Shown: positions 32,435 through 41,263, numbered from the stretch's first letter. The stretch is 54,675 nucleotides of DNA from Clostridiales bacterium (GCA_022772525.1 JALFAD010000012.1:1-54675), one strand, 5' to 3'. Notes: generated from the letters alone by a model not told the origin. A program made the numbers and translations.

Positions 32435-34152
32435 ACCTTACTCCCCCTTTCCGCTTTTTGAAGCCGGATGGCAAAGCTGGCGTTCTGCCGGGTATCCGCC
32501 GCCTTGACGAAGGCCAGCAAGCCCCAGGCGCCAATCATGCTGGTGCCGCCGTTACTGAGGAAGGGGAAGGTCACGCCGGTAAAGGGCAGGATATCCACGG
32601 TACCGAGACAGTTGAGAATGGTCTGAATCACGAGAACTCCCGCCGCAGTGCAGCCGCCGATGGAATAGAAGCTGCTTCGGGCCACCCGGGTGGTGCGGAT
32701 GGCGAAATACCCCAGCGCCGCCACGGAAAGCACCATCATCAGGGCAACCAGCAATCCCCATTCCTCGGAAATCGTGGCAAAGGCGATATCGGAATCCGCC
32801 GCGAACACATATTGCAGCAGTCCCCCCTCCGGGCCAAGGCCAAAGAGCCCGCCGGAGGCGATGCACATGAGGGCACGGGTCTGCTGATAGCCGCCGCCCA
32901 GCGGGTCAGACCAGACGTGGCGCCAGGTGGCGAACCGGTGCAGGGCGTGGGGTGCGATTTTCAGTGCCAGCACCCCGGCAAAGCCCAGCGCGGTGATGGC
33001 AAGGGCCACCGTGCCCACGCTGCCGGAACGCAGATAGGCAATGAGCAGGAAGGCGCAGAAGAAAATCAGAGCCGTGCCGAAGTCGTTCATCAGGGCCAGC
33101 AGTCCGCAGATCAGCACCGAATAGGCGATGAACAGAATCAGGTTCCGCTTGCTCATGATCCGGTCCATGGTGGAAGCTCCCGCGAACACGAAGCAGACCT
33201 TGCTCAGTTCCGACGGCTGTAAAGACATGCCGCCGATGATCAGCCAGTTTTTCGCGCCGTAGTATTCCGTGCCGAACAGCAGGGTAATCACCAGAAAGCC
33301 CACGCCTGCCGCCACGGCAAGGTAGCGAACCACCTTGGCCCGCTCCAAATCCCGCAGCGACCAGCCCAGAAACAGGAAGGTCACAATGCCCAATATCATA
33401 GCAGCAAGCTGCTTCACAGCCTCCCCGGGTTTTACCGTGGCAATGGCAGCCATACCCATGGTACACAGGAAGAAGGCTATGGTTTCCACTTCAAAGGACT
33501 TTCTGTGAATGAGACAGTAAAACAGGTACAGCACCCACTGGCTCAGCATAATGCCGCCAAATCCCCGCAGAATGTTTGGAAAATCCACACTTTCTCCCTT
33601 AAGCAGGAAACCCAGCGTCATGAGACACTGCAAAATGGTCAGCAGCATCAGGTTGGTCACGCTGTCCCAGCCGGAAGCCGCTTTCGTGCGAAGCTCCGCC
33701 TGCCGGATTTCCTGCCGCACGGTGATAGGCTGAAGCTGCATTTCCACCCCGCCGATGGAAATGCGGTCCCTGGGCTTCAGGGCGCAGATCTGGATGGGCC
33801 GGTCATTCACGAAGGTGCCCGTTTTGGAGCCGATGTCCTGCAGCGTCCAGCTGCCGTCGTCATAGCGGGTCAGCACCGCGTGGTTTCGGGAGATGGTGGA
33901 AAAATCGATGGTCACATCGCAGCTTTTGCTCCGGCCGATGACGTTCTCCCAGTGGGTAATGGGGATCTGTGTGCCGTCGGTGAGGTTCAGCCATGCCCAG
34001 ATCTCCGGCTCCCGGCGAAAGGTCAGCAGAGGCCAGACACAGCGAAGCAGCAGCAAAAATGTCAGCACCGGCACGGCATAGCGAAGGAACCCAATGTATT
34101 GGGTCGTCAGCGCCGCCGGGTCAACTGCCAGCGTGCGTAGGTATTCTTCCAA
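32431..34152 (-). CDS. FHA-domain SEDS glycosyltransferase (RodA/FtsW family)
   Basis: The 573-residue fusion starts with a membrane helix (about 22-44). A cytoplasmic FHA domain follows (about 52-142) with VIGRSKSCDVTI (G73-R74), ISRNH (S88, H91) and TGTFVND (N116). The SEDS core comes next: YYGAKNWLIIGGMSLQPSEL, NDFGTALIFFCAFLL, YQQTRALMCIASGGLFGLG, LPFTGVTFPFLSNGGTSM. FHA domains bind phosphothreonine, so activity or location may be set by a Ser/Thr kinase of the PrkC type (not in window). It forms a two-gene operon with the PBP, separate from dcw. Confidence 0.9.
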   Translation of the reverse strand: MEEYLRTLAVDPAALTTQYIGFLRYAVPVLTFLLLLRCVWPLLTFRREPEIWAWLNLTDGTQIPITHWENVIGRSKSCDVTIDFSTISRNHAVLTRYDDGSWTLQDIGSKTGTFVNDRPIQICALKPRDRISIGGVEMQLQPITVRQEIRQAELRTKAASGWDSVTNLMLLTILQCLMTLGFLLKGESVDFPNILRGFGGIMLSQWVLYLFYCLIHRKSFEVETIAFFLCTMGMAAIATVKPGEAVKQLAAMILGIVTFLFLGWSLRDLERAKVVRYLAVAAGVGFLVITLLFGTEYYGAKNWLIIGGMSLQPSELSKVCFVFAGASTMDRIMSKRNLILFIAYSVLICGLLALMNDFGTALIFFCAFLLIAYLRSGSVGTVALAITALGFAGVLALKIAPHALHRFATWRHVWSDPLGGGYQQTRALMCIASGGLFGLGPEGGLLQYVFAADSDIAFATISEEWGLLVALMMVLSVAALGYFAIRTTRVARSSFYSIGGCTAAGVLVIQTILNCLGTVDILPFTGVTFPFLSNGGTSMIGAWGLLAFVKAADTRQNASFAIRLQKAERGSKV

Positions 34153-34180
34153 GATTCTCCCCTCCTCTCAAAATTGTATC

Positions 34181-34334
34181 AAAGCCTTCCCCTTTGGGGA
34201 AGGTGGATCGCCGAAGGCGAGACGGAAGAGGCCGGTACCGCCTTATCCAACAATTCACATCGCGGCAAAATGGTGCTGTTCCCTCTTCCGACCTCGCTTG
34301 CGCTCGGCCACCTTCCCCAAAGGGGAAGGCTTTT
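34181..34334. repeat. Dispersed inverted-repeat unit, copy 2
   Basis: Left arm AAAGCCTTCCCCTTTGGGG; right arm the reverse complement, ending AAGGGGAAGGCTTTT. It also has secondary hairpins and a GGAAGAGG/CCTCTTCC inner pair, a centre of about 70 bases. It fills the gap between nfo and the FHA-SEDS gene. Confidence 0.75.
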
Positions 34335-34390
34335 GTCAGTCTACAATATAAAATGACACATTCTTTTGAATATGTCAAATGAACTTTCCT

Positions 34391-35218
34391 TTAAGATTCC
34401 AGACTGCGCAGCAGCGCGATCTCCGCCTGATAGCCAGGCAGCTCATTGGGAGTCTCCAGAATCATGGGCTTGTCCTTTAAGCTTGGGTGGTTCACAACAG
34501 CGCGGAAGGTGTCGATGCCCAGACTGCCCTTGCCCAGGCACTCGTGCCGGTCTTTATGGCTGGCGAAGGGGTTCTTGGAATCGTTCAGGTGGAGGGCTTT
34601 CAGCCTGTCCAGTCCGATAATCCGGTCGAACTCCGCGAGAACGCCGTCCAGATCATTCACAATGTCATAGCCTGCGTCGTAGACGTGGCAGGTGTCCAGA
34701 CACACGCCCACGTCTTTGCTGCCCACGGCATCTAGAATGGCCCTCAGCTCCTCAAACCGGCCGCCGATTTCGCTGCCCTTGCCCGCCATGGTTTCCAGCA
34801 GCACCGTCACCGGGTAGCCGGGGGCCAGGGCCTTTTTCAGCGCGGCGGCAATCTGGTAGATGCCCGCTTCCGTTCCCTGCCCCACATGGCTGCCGGGGTG
34901 GAAATTGTAGAAGTTTCCGGGCAGCGCCGCCATCCGCCGCAGGTCGTCCTCCAAAATCTCCGCCGCAAACTGGCGCGCTTCGGCGTCGGCGGTGCAAAGA
35001 TTCATGGTATAGGCCCCGTGGGCCACCAACTTTCCAAAGCCCTCGCTTTGCAGCATGGACACCGCTTTTTCCGAATCGGCAGCGTCCTCCTTCTTCGCCT
35101 TGCTGCCCCGGGGATTCCGGGTGAAGAAGGCAAAGGTATTGGCCCCGATGGAAAGGGCGGTTTTCACCATGGCGGTATTCCCGCCGCTGGCGGACAGGTG
35201 ACATCCAAAGAAACCCAT
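34391..35218 (-). CDS. nfo: Endonuclease IV (AP endonuclease)
   Basis: The 275-residue TIM-barrel protein cleaves DNA at abasic sites in base excision repair. It has the family metal ligands in NFHPGSHVG, LLETMAGKGSEIG, GVCLDTCHVYDAGYD, LHLNDSKNPFASHKDRHECLG and a C-terminal ILETPNE. It starts MGFFGCHLSASGG, the usual beginning after a short strand. A good divergent promoter (35240-35268) lies upstream. Confidence 0.95.
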   Translation of the reverse strand: MGFFGCHLSASGGNTAMVKTALSIGANTFAFFTRNPRGSKAKKEDAADSEKAVSMLQSEGFGKLVAHGAYTMNLCTADAEARQFAAEILEDDLRRMAALPGNFYNFHPGSHVGQGTEAGIYQIAAALKKALAPGYPVTVLLETMAGKGSEIGGRFEELRAILDAVGSKDVGVCLDTCHVYDAGYDIVNDLDGVLAEFDRIIGLDRLKALHLNDSKNPFASHKDRHECLGKGSLGIDTFRAVVNHPSLKDKPMILETPNELPGYQAEIALLRSLES

Positions 35219-35239
35219 AAGCTACACTCCTTTGGGGGC

Positions 35240-35268
35240 ATTATAGCATATTGCCGGAGAAAATGCAA
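35240..35268 (-). promoter_or_regulatory. nfo promoter
   Basis: On the minus strand TTGCAT (35263-35268), 17 bases and TATAAT (35240-35245), 21 bases before the nfo start. Confidence 0.78.
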
Positions 35269-35276
35269 ATTGGGCC

Positions 35277-35304
35277 TTGCCGGCGGCGGGGGATGTGGTA
35301 TAAT
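35277..35304 (+). promoter_or_regulatory. Promoter toward the WYL regulator
   Basis: TTGCCG (35277-35282), 16 bases and TATAAT (35299-35304), with TGG just before the -10 box giving an extended -10. It is back to back with the nfo promoter and is followed by an inverted-repeat unit before the WYL gene. Confidence 0.6.
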
Positions 35305-35310
35305 GGTAAA

Positions 35311-35424
35311 AAGGCTCCCCTGAAAGGGGAGCTGCTGAGCGAAGCGAAGCTGAGGGGTGGCACTTGACCGATAAGACCCCTCAGTCACGGCTGCCGCCGT
35401 GCCAGCTCCCCTGAAAGGGGAGCC
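35311..35424. repeat. Dispersed inverted-repeat unit, copy 3
   Basis: Arms AAGGCTCCCC TGAAAGGGGAGC and GCTCCCCTGAAAGGGGAGCC surround inner GCTGAGGGG / CCCCTCAG pairs. It lies within the 5' leader of the WYL gene, ending 17 bases before its start and so able to fold in that mRNA. Confidence 0.75.
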
Positions 35425-35441
35425 ATATTCGGAGGTGCACC

Positions 35442-36461
35442 ATGCCAAAATCTGACAACCAGAAGCTGAAAATCTTCTACATTCTTGACTATCTGCAAAG
35501 AAACTCCCACCAGGCGCACCCGGTGAGAGCTTCGGAGCTGCAAAGTATGCTTTCTCAGCAGCACAATATTGAGTGTGACCGCAAGACCATCTATTCGGAC
35601 ATCGCGGCCCTTCAGGAATACGGCGTGGACATCGTGTCCCTGCCGGGCAAGGGCGGCGGCTATTACATCGGTTCCCGGAATTTTGAGCTGCCGGAACTGA
35701 AGCTGCTCATTGACGCGGTGCAGTCCAGCCGCTTCCTCACGGAAAAGAAATCCCGGGAGTTGATTGAAAAGCTGTGCAATCAGTGCAGCGTCTACGACGC
35801 CCGGCTTATGCGCCGGGACGTGGTGGTGTCCGGACGAGTCAAGAGCATGAACGAGACCATCTATTACAATGTAGACGCCATTCAGGACGCCATTGCCGAG
35901 AACCGGCAGATTTCCTTCCGCTACTTTGACTTCAATCTGGAGCGCCAGCGGGTCTATCGGAACCGGGACTATGAGGCCAGCCCCTACGGCCTGTGTCAGG
36001 ACAACGAAAACTGCTACCTGCTGGCCCTGTCCCCCCGCCACGGCGTCACCTCCTACCGGGTAGACCGGATGAGCGATATCCGCCTGCTGGAGCAGCCAAG
36101 AGTTCCCTGCCCGGAGCTAAATGGCAAGGCGCTCATTGAGCACGCCAACCGGCTGTTTCAGATGTACTCCGGGGAAACCGCCGATGTAAAGCTCCGGTTC
36201 CACCGCAGTCTCATCAACGTGGTCATTGACCGCTTCGGGCAGGACATTCTGCTGATTCCCGACGGGGAGGAGCACTTCGTCTTTACCGTGAACGTTGCCG
36301 TGTCCCCCATGTTCTTAAGCTGGGTCATCGGCTTCGGCAGCAAGGCGAAGATTCTCTATCCCCAGAGCGTTATCGATGCCTGCAAGGCCATGTGTCAGGA
36401 GGCGCTTAATCAGTATCAGGCCAGCGAGAAGGACGCAAACACATCGCTCCACACCACCTGA
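35442..36461 (+). CDS. WYL-domain transcriptional regulator
   Basis: The 339-residue protein has an N-terminal winged helix (KLKIFYILDYLQRNSHQAHPVRASELQSML ... DRKTIYSDIAAL in part) and a middle/C-terminal WYL domain with ISFRYFDFN, ASPYGLCQDNENCYLLAL and YRVDRMSDIRLLE. A C-terminal WCX-like extension follows. WYL proteins sense nucleic acids or nucleotides and regulate stress, defence or repair genes. Its targets are unknown; divergence from nfo hints at a DNA-damage link but does not prove it. Start after CGGAGGTGCACC. The last 46 bases overlap the end of the opposite-strand lipoprotein gene. Confidence 0.88.
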   Translation: MPKSDNQKLKIFYILDYLQRNSHQAHPVRASELQSMLSQQHNIECDRKTIYSDIAALQEYGVDIVSLPGKGGGYYIGSRNFELPELKLLIDAVQSSRFLTEKKSRELIEKLCNQCSVYDARLMRRDVVVSGRVKSMNETIYYNVDAIQDAIAENRQISFRYFDFNLERQRVYRNRDYEASPYGLCQDNENCYLLALSPRHGVTSYRVDRMSDIRLLEQPRVPCPELNGKALIEHANRLFQMYSGETADVKLRFHRSLINVVIDRFGQDILLIPDGEEHFVFTVNVAVSPMFLSWVIGFGSKAKILYPQSVIDACKAMCQEALNQYQASEKDANTSLHTT

Positions 36462-36907
36462 GACTTTTTCTGGTTCTCTGCGTCCCGCAGCACCGTCATG
36501 CAGTAGTGGTAGCTGCCATCGTCCAGCACCACTCCCCGGCCCAGCCGGTCGCCTGTTTCCCCGGCGGATACCCAGACGAACTCATACCGGTCCGCGTCGT
36601 CCTGCTTGGTGTGCATGACGGTGAGCTGGTCCGGGGCAAAGCCCGTCAGGTCGGTGATGGTGGCCCCGAGGTCGCCGGAGGCCCGGGTCTCGATGGCGAT
36701 TTCGTAGTCCTCGCACAAATAGACCTGCTGCGTGTCGCTTTCCAGCACCGGCGACACCGCGTTGTCCGGCAGGCGCACAGAAATTTCCGCAGGCGCAGCC
36801 AGCACCGGCTGTAAAGGAATGTCATCCGAAACGGTTTCCAGCGTTTCCTTCGCCCCGCAGCCGGACAGCAGTAGCGCCAGCAGCAGAGCCAAAGCGATTT
36901 TCTTCAC
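36416..36907 (-). CDS. Predicted lipoprotein of unknown function
   Basis: The 163-residue protein has a clear lipoprotein signal (VKKIALALLLALLLSGCGAKE, Cys at about residue 17). A single globular domain rich in beta strands follows (AEISVRLPDNAVSP; QQVYLCEDYEIAIETRAS; YEFVWVSAGETGDRLGRG; YHYCMTVLRD). No family is recognised. The start is GTG 36907, 8 bases after GGGAGG. It converges on the WYL gene with a 46-base 3' overlap and diverges from the DUF1294 gene 28 bases away. Confidence 0.75.
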   Translation of the reverse strand: MKKIALALLLALLLSGCGAKETLETVSDDIPLQPVLAAPAEISVRLPDNAVSPVLESDTQQVYLCEDYEIAIETRASGDLGATITDLTGFAPDQLTVMHTKQDDADRYEFVWVSAGETGDRLGRGVVLDDGSYHYCMTVLRDAENQKKSQVVWSDVFASFSLA

Positions 36908-36935
36908 CAAAAATCCCTCCCGAAAGGTAATTTAC

Positions 36936-37208
36936 ATGAAACTGCTTCTATACTACCTGCTTTTAATCAATGCGGCGGGGCTTGCGCTTATGCTTGTGGA
37001 CAAGTGGAAGGCAAAGAAAAACCGCTGGCGCGTCCGGGAGTCCACGCTGCTGCTCATTGCGGCTCTCGGCGGCAGCGTGGGGAGCCTTGCGGGGATGTAC
37101 CTGTTCCGGCACAAGACCCTGCATCTGAAATTCACCCTGGGCATCCCACTGATTCTGGCGGGACAGTGCTTTATTGCGGTGCTGGTCATGGCGCTGGGAG
37201 CGAAATAG
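36936..37208 (+). CDS. DUF1294 membrane protein
   Basis: The 90-residue protein has two or three hydrophobic segments (LLYYLLLINAAGLALMLVD; STLLLIAALGGSVGSLAGMYL; LGIPLILAGQCFIAVLVMA). The DUF1294 hallmarks DKWKAKKNRWRVRE and FRHKTLHLKF lie between them. Function is unknown. Start at 36936, after CGAAAGGTAATTTAC. Confidence 0.85.
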   Translation: MKLLLYYLLLINAAGLALMLVDKWKAKKNRWRVRESTLLLIAALGGSVGSLAGMYLFRHKTLHLKFTLGIPLILAGQCFIAVLVMALGAK

Positions 37209-37218
37209 AATGCAAAAT

Positions 37219-37267
37219 GCAGAATGCAAAGGGAAGGATATCCCGCCTTTCGCATTCTGCTTTTTTT
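37219..37267 (+). terminator. Terminator after the DUF1294 gene
   Basis: GCAGAATGC-AAAGG pairs with CCTTT-C-GCATTCTGC with one bulge, followed by seven T. Beyond it, 37268-37361 holds only a short AATACCT/AGGTATT hairpin and TGCAAAATG-like repeats. Confidence 0.85.
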
Positions 37268-37361
37268 GATTATTGTCCTTTAGCGTACCAATACCTTCTC
37301 CCGGGGGGGAGGTATTGATCCGCTAAATTCCCCATTTACCTCATTTTGCATCCTGCATTTA

Positions 37362-38933
37362 TCATTTTACATTCAATATGGCTTCCGCGGTCAGAATGCC
37401 GTCGATGGCGGCGGACATGATGCCCCCGGCGTAGCCCGCGCCCTCGCCGGCGGGGTACAGGCCCCGAATCTGCGACTGGCGGCTTTCGTCCCGGAGGATG
37501 CGGACGGGGGAAGAGCTTCGGGTTTCCGGGGCGGTGAGCACCGCGTCGGCGGCGGCAAAGCCAGAAAGCTTTCTGTCCAGCTTCGGCAGGGCCTGCTCCA
37601 TGGCGGCGGTCAGCTTTTCCGGCAGGACATCGTGGAGGTCGCACCAGGTCACCCCGGGGCGATAGGTGGGGCTGACGCTGCCCGCAGCCGTGCTGGGCCT
37701 ATGGGCAAGGAAATCTCCCACGGTCTGGGCCGGGGCGCGGTAGCTGCCGCTTATCTGATAGGCCCGCTCCTCAATCTCCCGCTGCCAGCGCATTCCGCCC
37801 AAGACCCCCTCGTAGGGAAAATCGGCGGGATTCACCGTCACCAGCAGGGCCGCGTTGGCGTTCTCCCCCTCCCGGTCGGCGTTGCTCATGCCGTTGGTGA
37901 CGATGCGCCCGGCTTCACTGGCCGCCGCCACCACATGACCGCCGGGGCACATACAGAAGGTGTACACCGTGGCGTCTTCCAGATGCTCCACCAGCTTGTA
38001 ATCCGCCGGGGGCAGGGCCGGATTTTCCATGCCATACTGGGCGTTGTTGATGACCGCCTGCTTCTGCTCAATCCGCGCACCCATGGCGAAGGGCTTTGGC
38101 TCCATGGGAACGCCCATGGCGTCCAGCATTTCAAAGGTGTCCCGGGCGCTGTGGCCGATGGCCAGCACCGCCGCGTCACAGTCGATGAGTTCCCCAGCGT
38201 CGGTTTTCAGGCCGGTGAGCCGTCCGTTTTCGACCCGCAGCCCGGTAACCCGGGCGTTGAAGCGCACCTCGCCCCCCAGAGAAATAATCCGTTTGCGCAG
38301 ATTTTGCACAACAGTGAGCAAAACGTCGGTGCCCACATGGGGCTTGGCATCGTAGAGAATGTCCTCCCTTGCCCCGGCCTGCACGAACTGCTCCAGCACC
38401 CAGCCGATGCGGGGATTATTGACCCCGGTGTTCAGCTTGCCGTCGGAGAAGGTGCCCGCGCCGCCCTCGCCGAACTGGACGTTGCTTCTTTCGTCCAAAA
38501 CCCCGGTGGCGAAGAATTTTTCCACCTTTTCATGGCGGGAAACTGCGTCCTCGCCCCGCTCCAGCACCAGCGGCTTCCAGCCCGCAAGGGCCAGAATCAG
38601 GGCTGCGAACATCCCCGCCGGGCCGAAGCCCACCACCACCGGGCGTTTTTCCGGGGCGGGGATATTTTTCGGCGCTTTATAGAAGGACATGGGGGCAATG
38701 GATGCCTTTTTGCAGCCGCTTTGCCGCAGGATTTTCGTTTCGTTCCCCTCCACCGCCACGTCCACGGTGTAGATGATTTTGACCTCCGGCTTCTTCCTCG
38801 CGTCCACGCTGCGGCGGACAATGGAAAGCTTACGGATTTTGGAATTGGGCAGCCGAAGCAGCCGCGCCGCCTCAAACTGAAGCTGGTGGGCATTGTGCTC
38901 CGGCGGCAAACTGATGTCCCGCAGTCGTATCAT
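37362..38933 (-). CDS. FAD-dependent dehydrogenase-like flavoprotein (COG2509 type)
   Basis: The 523-residue protein has an N-terminal region of about 95 residues (SKIRKLSIVRRSVDARKKPEVKI in part) and then a dinucleotide-binding domain VVVGFGPAGMFAALILALAG. VLERGEDAVSRHEKVEKF, QFGEGGAGTFSDGKL and, near the C-terminus, GLYPAGEGAGYAGGIMSAA follow. It matches the uncharacterised FAD-dependent protein family common in Clostridia; the reaction is unknown. The start at 38933 overlaps the stop of the next flavoprotein gene upstream by 4 bases. SD GGGAGGG. Confidence 0.88.
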   Translation of the reverse strand: MIRLRDISLPPEHNAHQLQFEAARLLRLPNSKIRKLSIVRRSVDARKKPEVKIIYTVDVAVEGNETKILRQSGCKKASIAPMSFYKAPKNIPAPEKRPVVVGFGPAGMFAALILALAGWKPLVLERGEDAVSRHEKVEKFFATGVLDERSNVQFGEGGAGTFSDGKLNTGVNNPRIGWVLEQFVQAGAREDILYDAKPHVGTDVLLTVVQNLRKRIISLGGEVRFNARVTGLRVENGRLTGLKTDAGELIDCDAAVLAIGHSARDTFEMLDAMGVPMEPKPFAMGARIEQKQAVINNAQYGMENPALPPADYKLVEHLEDATVYTFCMCPGGHVVAAASEAGRIVTNGMSNADREGENANAALLVTVNPADFPYEGVLGGMRWQREIEERAYQISGSYRAPAQTVGDFLAHRPSTAAGSVSPTYRPGVTWCDLHDVLPEKLTAAMEQALPKLDRKLSGFAAADAVLTAPETRSSSPVRILRDESRQSQIRGLYPAGEGAGYAGGIMSAAIDGILTAEAILNVK

Positions 38934-40141
38934 AGGTTCCCTCCCGCGTGGAGGCCTGCCAGACGGCCCGAGCTCCACGCCCATTGCAGATTATAGCCGC
39001 CGCAGTCGCCGTCGATGTCCAGCACCTCGCCGCAGGCGTACAGCCCCGGCACAAGACGGCTCTGCATGGTTGTTTCGTCAAATTCCGAGGTCACAATGCC
39101 CCCGGCGGTGACCTGAGCGCTGTCCATGCCCATGGGTTCCGTGAGAGATACTTCCAGCGCCTTCACGGCAGACACTGCCTGACCGATTTCCCAGTCGGAT
39201 AACTCCCGGATGGGCGCGTTGGGAGCCAGGCCCGCGCTCTGGGTCAGCACCCGGCCCAAACGGTTGTGGAGGATGCCCGTCAGCAGTTCCGATACCGGCA
39301 GGTTGGTTTCCCGCCGCCGCGTCAGTTCACCGCGCAAGTCATTGGCAGAAACCTCCGGTAGGAAGTCCAGACGGCACTTCCAGTCTCCCCCGCCCTGACA
39401 CACATCCCGGGAAATCTCGAAAATCACCGGCCCGGAAAGGCCGTACTCCGTAAATTGCAGCTGCCCGGTGCTTTCGGCAGTCTTTTCACCGTTATGAAGA
39501 ATTTCCACCCGGCAGTTTGCCCGGACGCCCTTGAGGGACGCACACCCGGCCCAGCCGGATTTCAGCTGCACCAGCGTGGGGCGGAGTTTTGTGCAGCTAT
39601 GGCCCAAGGCGCGCAGCAGCTTGTAGCCGGACATGGAGCCGCCCAGCTTCGTTCCTGCCAATCCCCCACAGGCAACAATCAGCCTGTCGCACTCCACCGT
39701 TTCCCCCTTGGCTTCCACCCGGAAGCCATTGGGCGTTTTCTTCACTTTTTCCACTTCAAAGCCCAGTTTCACCGTGATATTTGGCTGTTCCAGTCCAAAA
39801 CGCAGCACATCCACCACGGAATTGGCCTGATCGGAGTAGGGATACACCCGCCCCGAGTCCTCCGCCACAGTCAGAAGGCCCAGCGAGCGAAACCACTGTA
39901 GGGCCGCTTCCGGCGGGAATTGGGAGATTGCATACCGGGTAAATTCCGGAGCGCTGCCGTGGTAGCCGCCGTCCTTCGCGTGAAGATTCGTCAAATTGCA
40001 GCGTCCGTTGCCTGTGGACAGCAGCTTCCGGCCCACCCGGGTCTGCCGCTCCATGAGAGTCACTTGCGCATCCTTATTTTCCGCCGCCGCCAGCGCCGCC
40101 GCCATGCCCGACGCCCCGCCGCCGATGATTCCGATTACCAT
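38930..40141 (-). CDS. HI0933-family flavoprotein (NAD(P)/FAD-dependent oxidoreductase)
   Basis: The 403-residue protein opens VIGIIGGGASGMAAALAAAE (FAD-binding Rossmann motif). It continues with GRKLLSTGNGRCNLTN, a hallmark of the HI0933/YhiN family, and with VACGGLAGTKLGGSMSGYKL and QVTAGGIVTSEFDETTM. The C-terminal GLYACGEVLDIDGDCGGYNLQ is also a family hallmark. Substrate is unknown. Start at 40141 after AGGAAAGAGCGT. It is coupled to the following flavoprotein gene. Confidence 0.92.
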   Translation of the reverse strand: MVIGIIGGGASGMAAALAAAENKDAQVTLMERQTRVGRKLLSTGNGRCNLTNLHAKDGGYHGSAPEFTRYAISQFPPEAALQWFRSLGLLTVAEDSGRVYPYSDQANSVVDVLRFGLEQPNITVKLGFEVEKVKKTPNGFRVEAKGETVECDRLIVACGGLAGTKLGGSMSGYKLLRALGHSCTKLRPTLVQLKSGWAGCASLKGVRANCRVEILHNGEKTAESTGQLQFTEYGLSGPVIFEISRDVCQGGGDWKCRLDFLPEVSANDLRGELTRRRETNLPVSELLTGILHNRLGRVLTQSAGLAPNAPIRELSDWEIGQAVSAVKALEVSLTEPMGMDSAQVTAGGIVTSEFDETTMQSRLVPGLYACGEVLDIDGDCGGYNLQWAWSSGRLAGLHAGGNL

Positions 40142-40177
40142 ACGCTCTTTCCTTCCATGAATGCCGATTGCGTACCA

Positions 40178-40377
40178 AAGCCTTCCCCCGGGGGGAAGGT
40201 GGCCCGACGCAAGCCGGGTCGGATGAGGAACGGCGACATGCAGCAAATCTGTATGCAGTTTGTAAAGAGGTACCGACTTGAAAGTTATACTTCTTATCTG
40301 ACTGCACTTCAAGTTGAAAGCGGTCGCCGTTCCTCATCAGTCTCGCTTCGCTCGACAGCTTCCCCCCGGGGGAAGCC
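40178..40377. repeat. Dispersed inverted-repeat unit, copy 4 (200 bp)
   Basis: Outer arms CCTTCCCCCGGGGGGAAGG / CTTCCCCCCGGGGGAAG; inner arms GGATGAGGAACGGCGAC / GTCGCCGTTCCTCATC. The centre of about 80 bases is not palindromic and matches copy 6 (46652-46848) in the opposite orientation. It fills most of the gap 40142-40469. Confidence 0.8.
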
Positions 40378-40423
40378 ATAATGCGCTTCCGTCTTTCCTT
40401 GCAATTATACTCGATAATCTGTC

Positions 40424-40453
40424 TTTACACAAGGCTGAATATTATGGTATAAT
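40424..40453 (+). promoter_or_regulatory. ylmH promoter
   Basis: TTTACA (40424-40429), 18 bases and TATAAT (40448-40453) with an extended TGG. The start codon is only 17 bases from the -10 box, so the leader is very short. Confidence 0.7.
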
Positions 40454-40469
40454 CCTCAGTGGTGATAAA

Positions 40470-41255
40470 ATGGATCGAAGCAACATTGACAAAATCGCCC
40501 AGTCGAATGAGGACAAGGTGCTCCTTGCCAAGCTCTGGGACAAAATAACCGCCGGAATGCGCAAAAACATCCCGGCAAACACCTGTTTCCTCTCCCCCCG
40601 GGAGCAGGAAATGGCAAACTACCTCTTCGGCTGCCCCGAGGGACTGCATTTCTTTGGCGGATACCCGGATGCCGAGCGGAAAATGCTGATTTATTTGCCG
40701 GACTATCTGGACGAAGCGGCCCTTTATGAGGAGGACGCCCCCTGCATTTGCCTGCGGGCCGCGTTCTTTCAGGGGGACAGCCCCAGCCACCGGGATTTTC
40801 TCGGCGCGCTGATGGGGGCGGGGGTTGCCCGGGAGACTGTCGGCGACATCTGCGTGGGGGAAGGAAGCTGTGATTTCTTCGTTACGGCGGAGATTGCCCC
40901 CTACCTCCTGCAGAATTTCACCTCCGCCGGGCGCACCAAGCTCCACTTGGAGCAGATTCCCCTGACGGATGCCGCCATCCCCGAGCCGGAGGTGAAAGAA
41001 ATCCGGGACACGCTGGCGTCCCTGCGGTTAGACAGCGTGATTGCCTCCGGCTTCCGCATCGGACGGAGTCTGGCGGCCCAGTATGTCACCGGCGGCAAAG
41101 CCGCCATGGACGGCCTGCCCTGTGAAAAGCCCGACAAACCTGTTTCCGAGGGCGTGAAAATCTCCGTCCGGGGTCTTGGAAAAATAAAGCTGGTAAAAGT
41201 GAACGGAAAAACCAAAAAAGGCAGAATTTCGGTGGTTATCCACCGGTATGTGTGA
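40470..41255 (+). CDS. ylmH: YlmH/S4-domain RNA-binding protein
   Basis: The 261-residue protein has the YlmH layout: an N-terminal domain (FLSPREQEMANYLFGCPEGLHFFGGYPDAERKM in part), a middle domain, and a C-terminal S4 domain (LASLRLDSVIASGFRIGRSLAAQYV; VNGKTKKGRISVVIHRY). YlmH binds stalled large ribosomal subunits and tRNA in Bacillus rescue pathways. It is usually near division genes (sepF/divIVA); here it leads a ylmH-DUF896-ygiQ operon. The start is at the conserved MDRSNIDK position; the site GGTGAT is weak. Confidence 0.9.
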   Translation: MDRSNIDKIAQSNEDKVLLAKLWDKITAGMRKNIPANTCFLSPREQEMANYLFGCPEGLHFFGGYPDAERKMLIYLPDYLDEAALYEEDAPCICLRAAFFQGDSPSHRDFLGALMGAGVARETVGDICVGEGSCDFFVTAEIAPYLLQNFTSAGRTKLHLEQIPLTDAAIPEPEVKEIRDTLASLRLDSVIASGFRIGRSLAAQYVTGGKAAMDGLPCEKPDKPVSEGVKISVRGLGKIKLVKVNGKTKKGRISVVIHRYV

Positions 41256-41263
41256 GGAAACCT

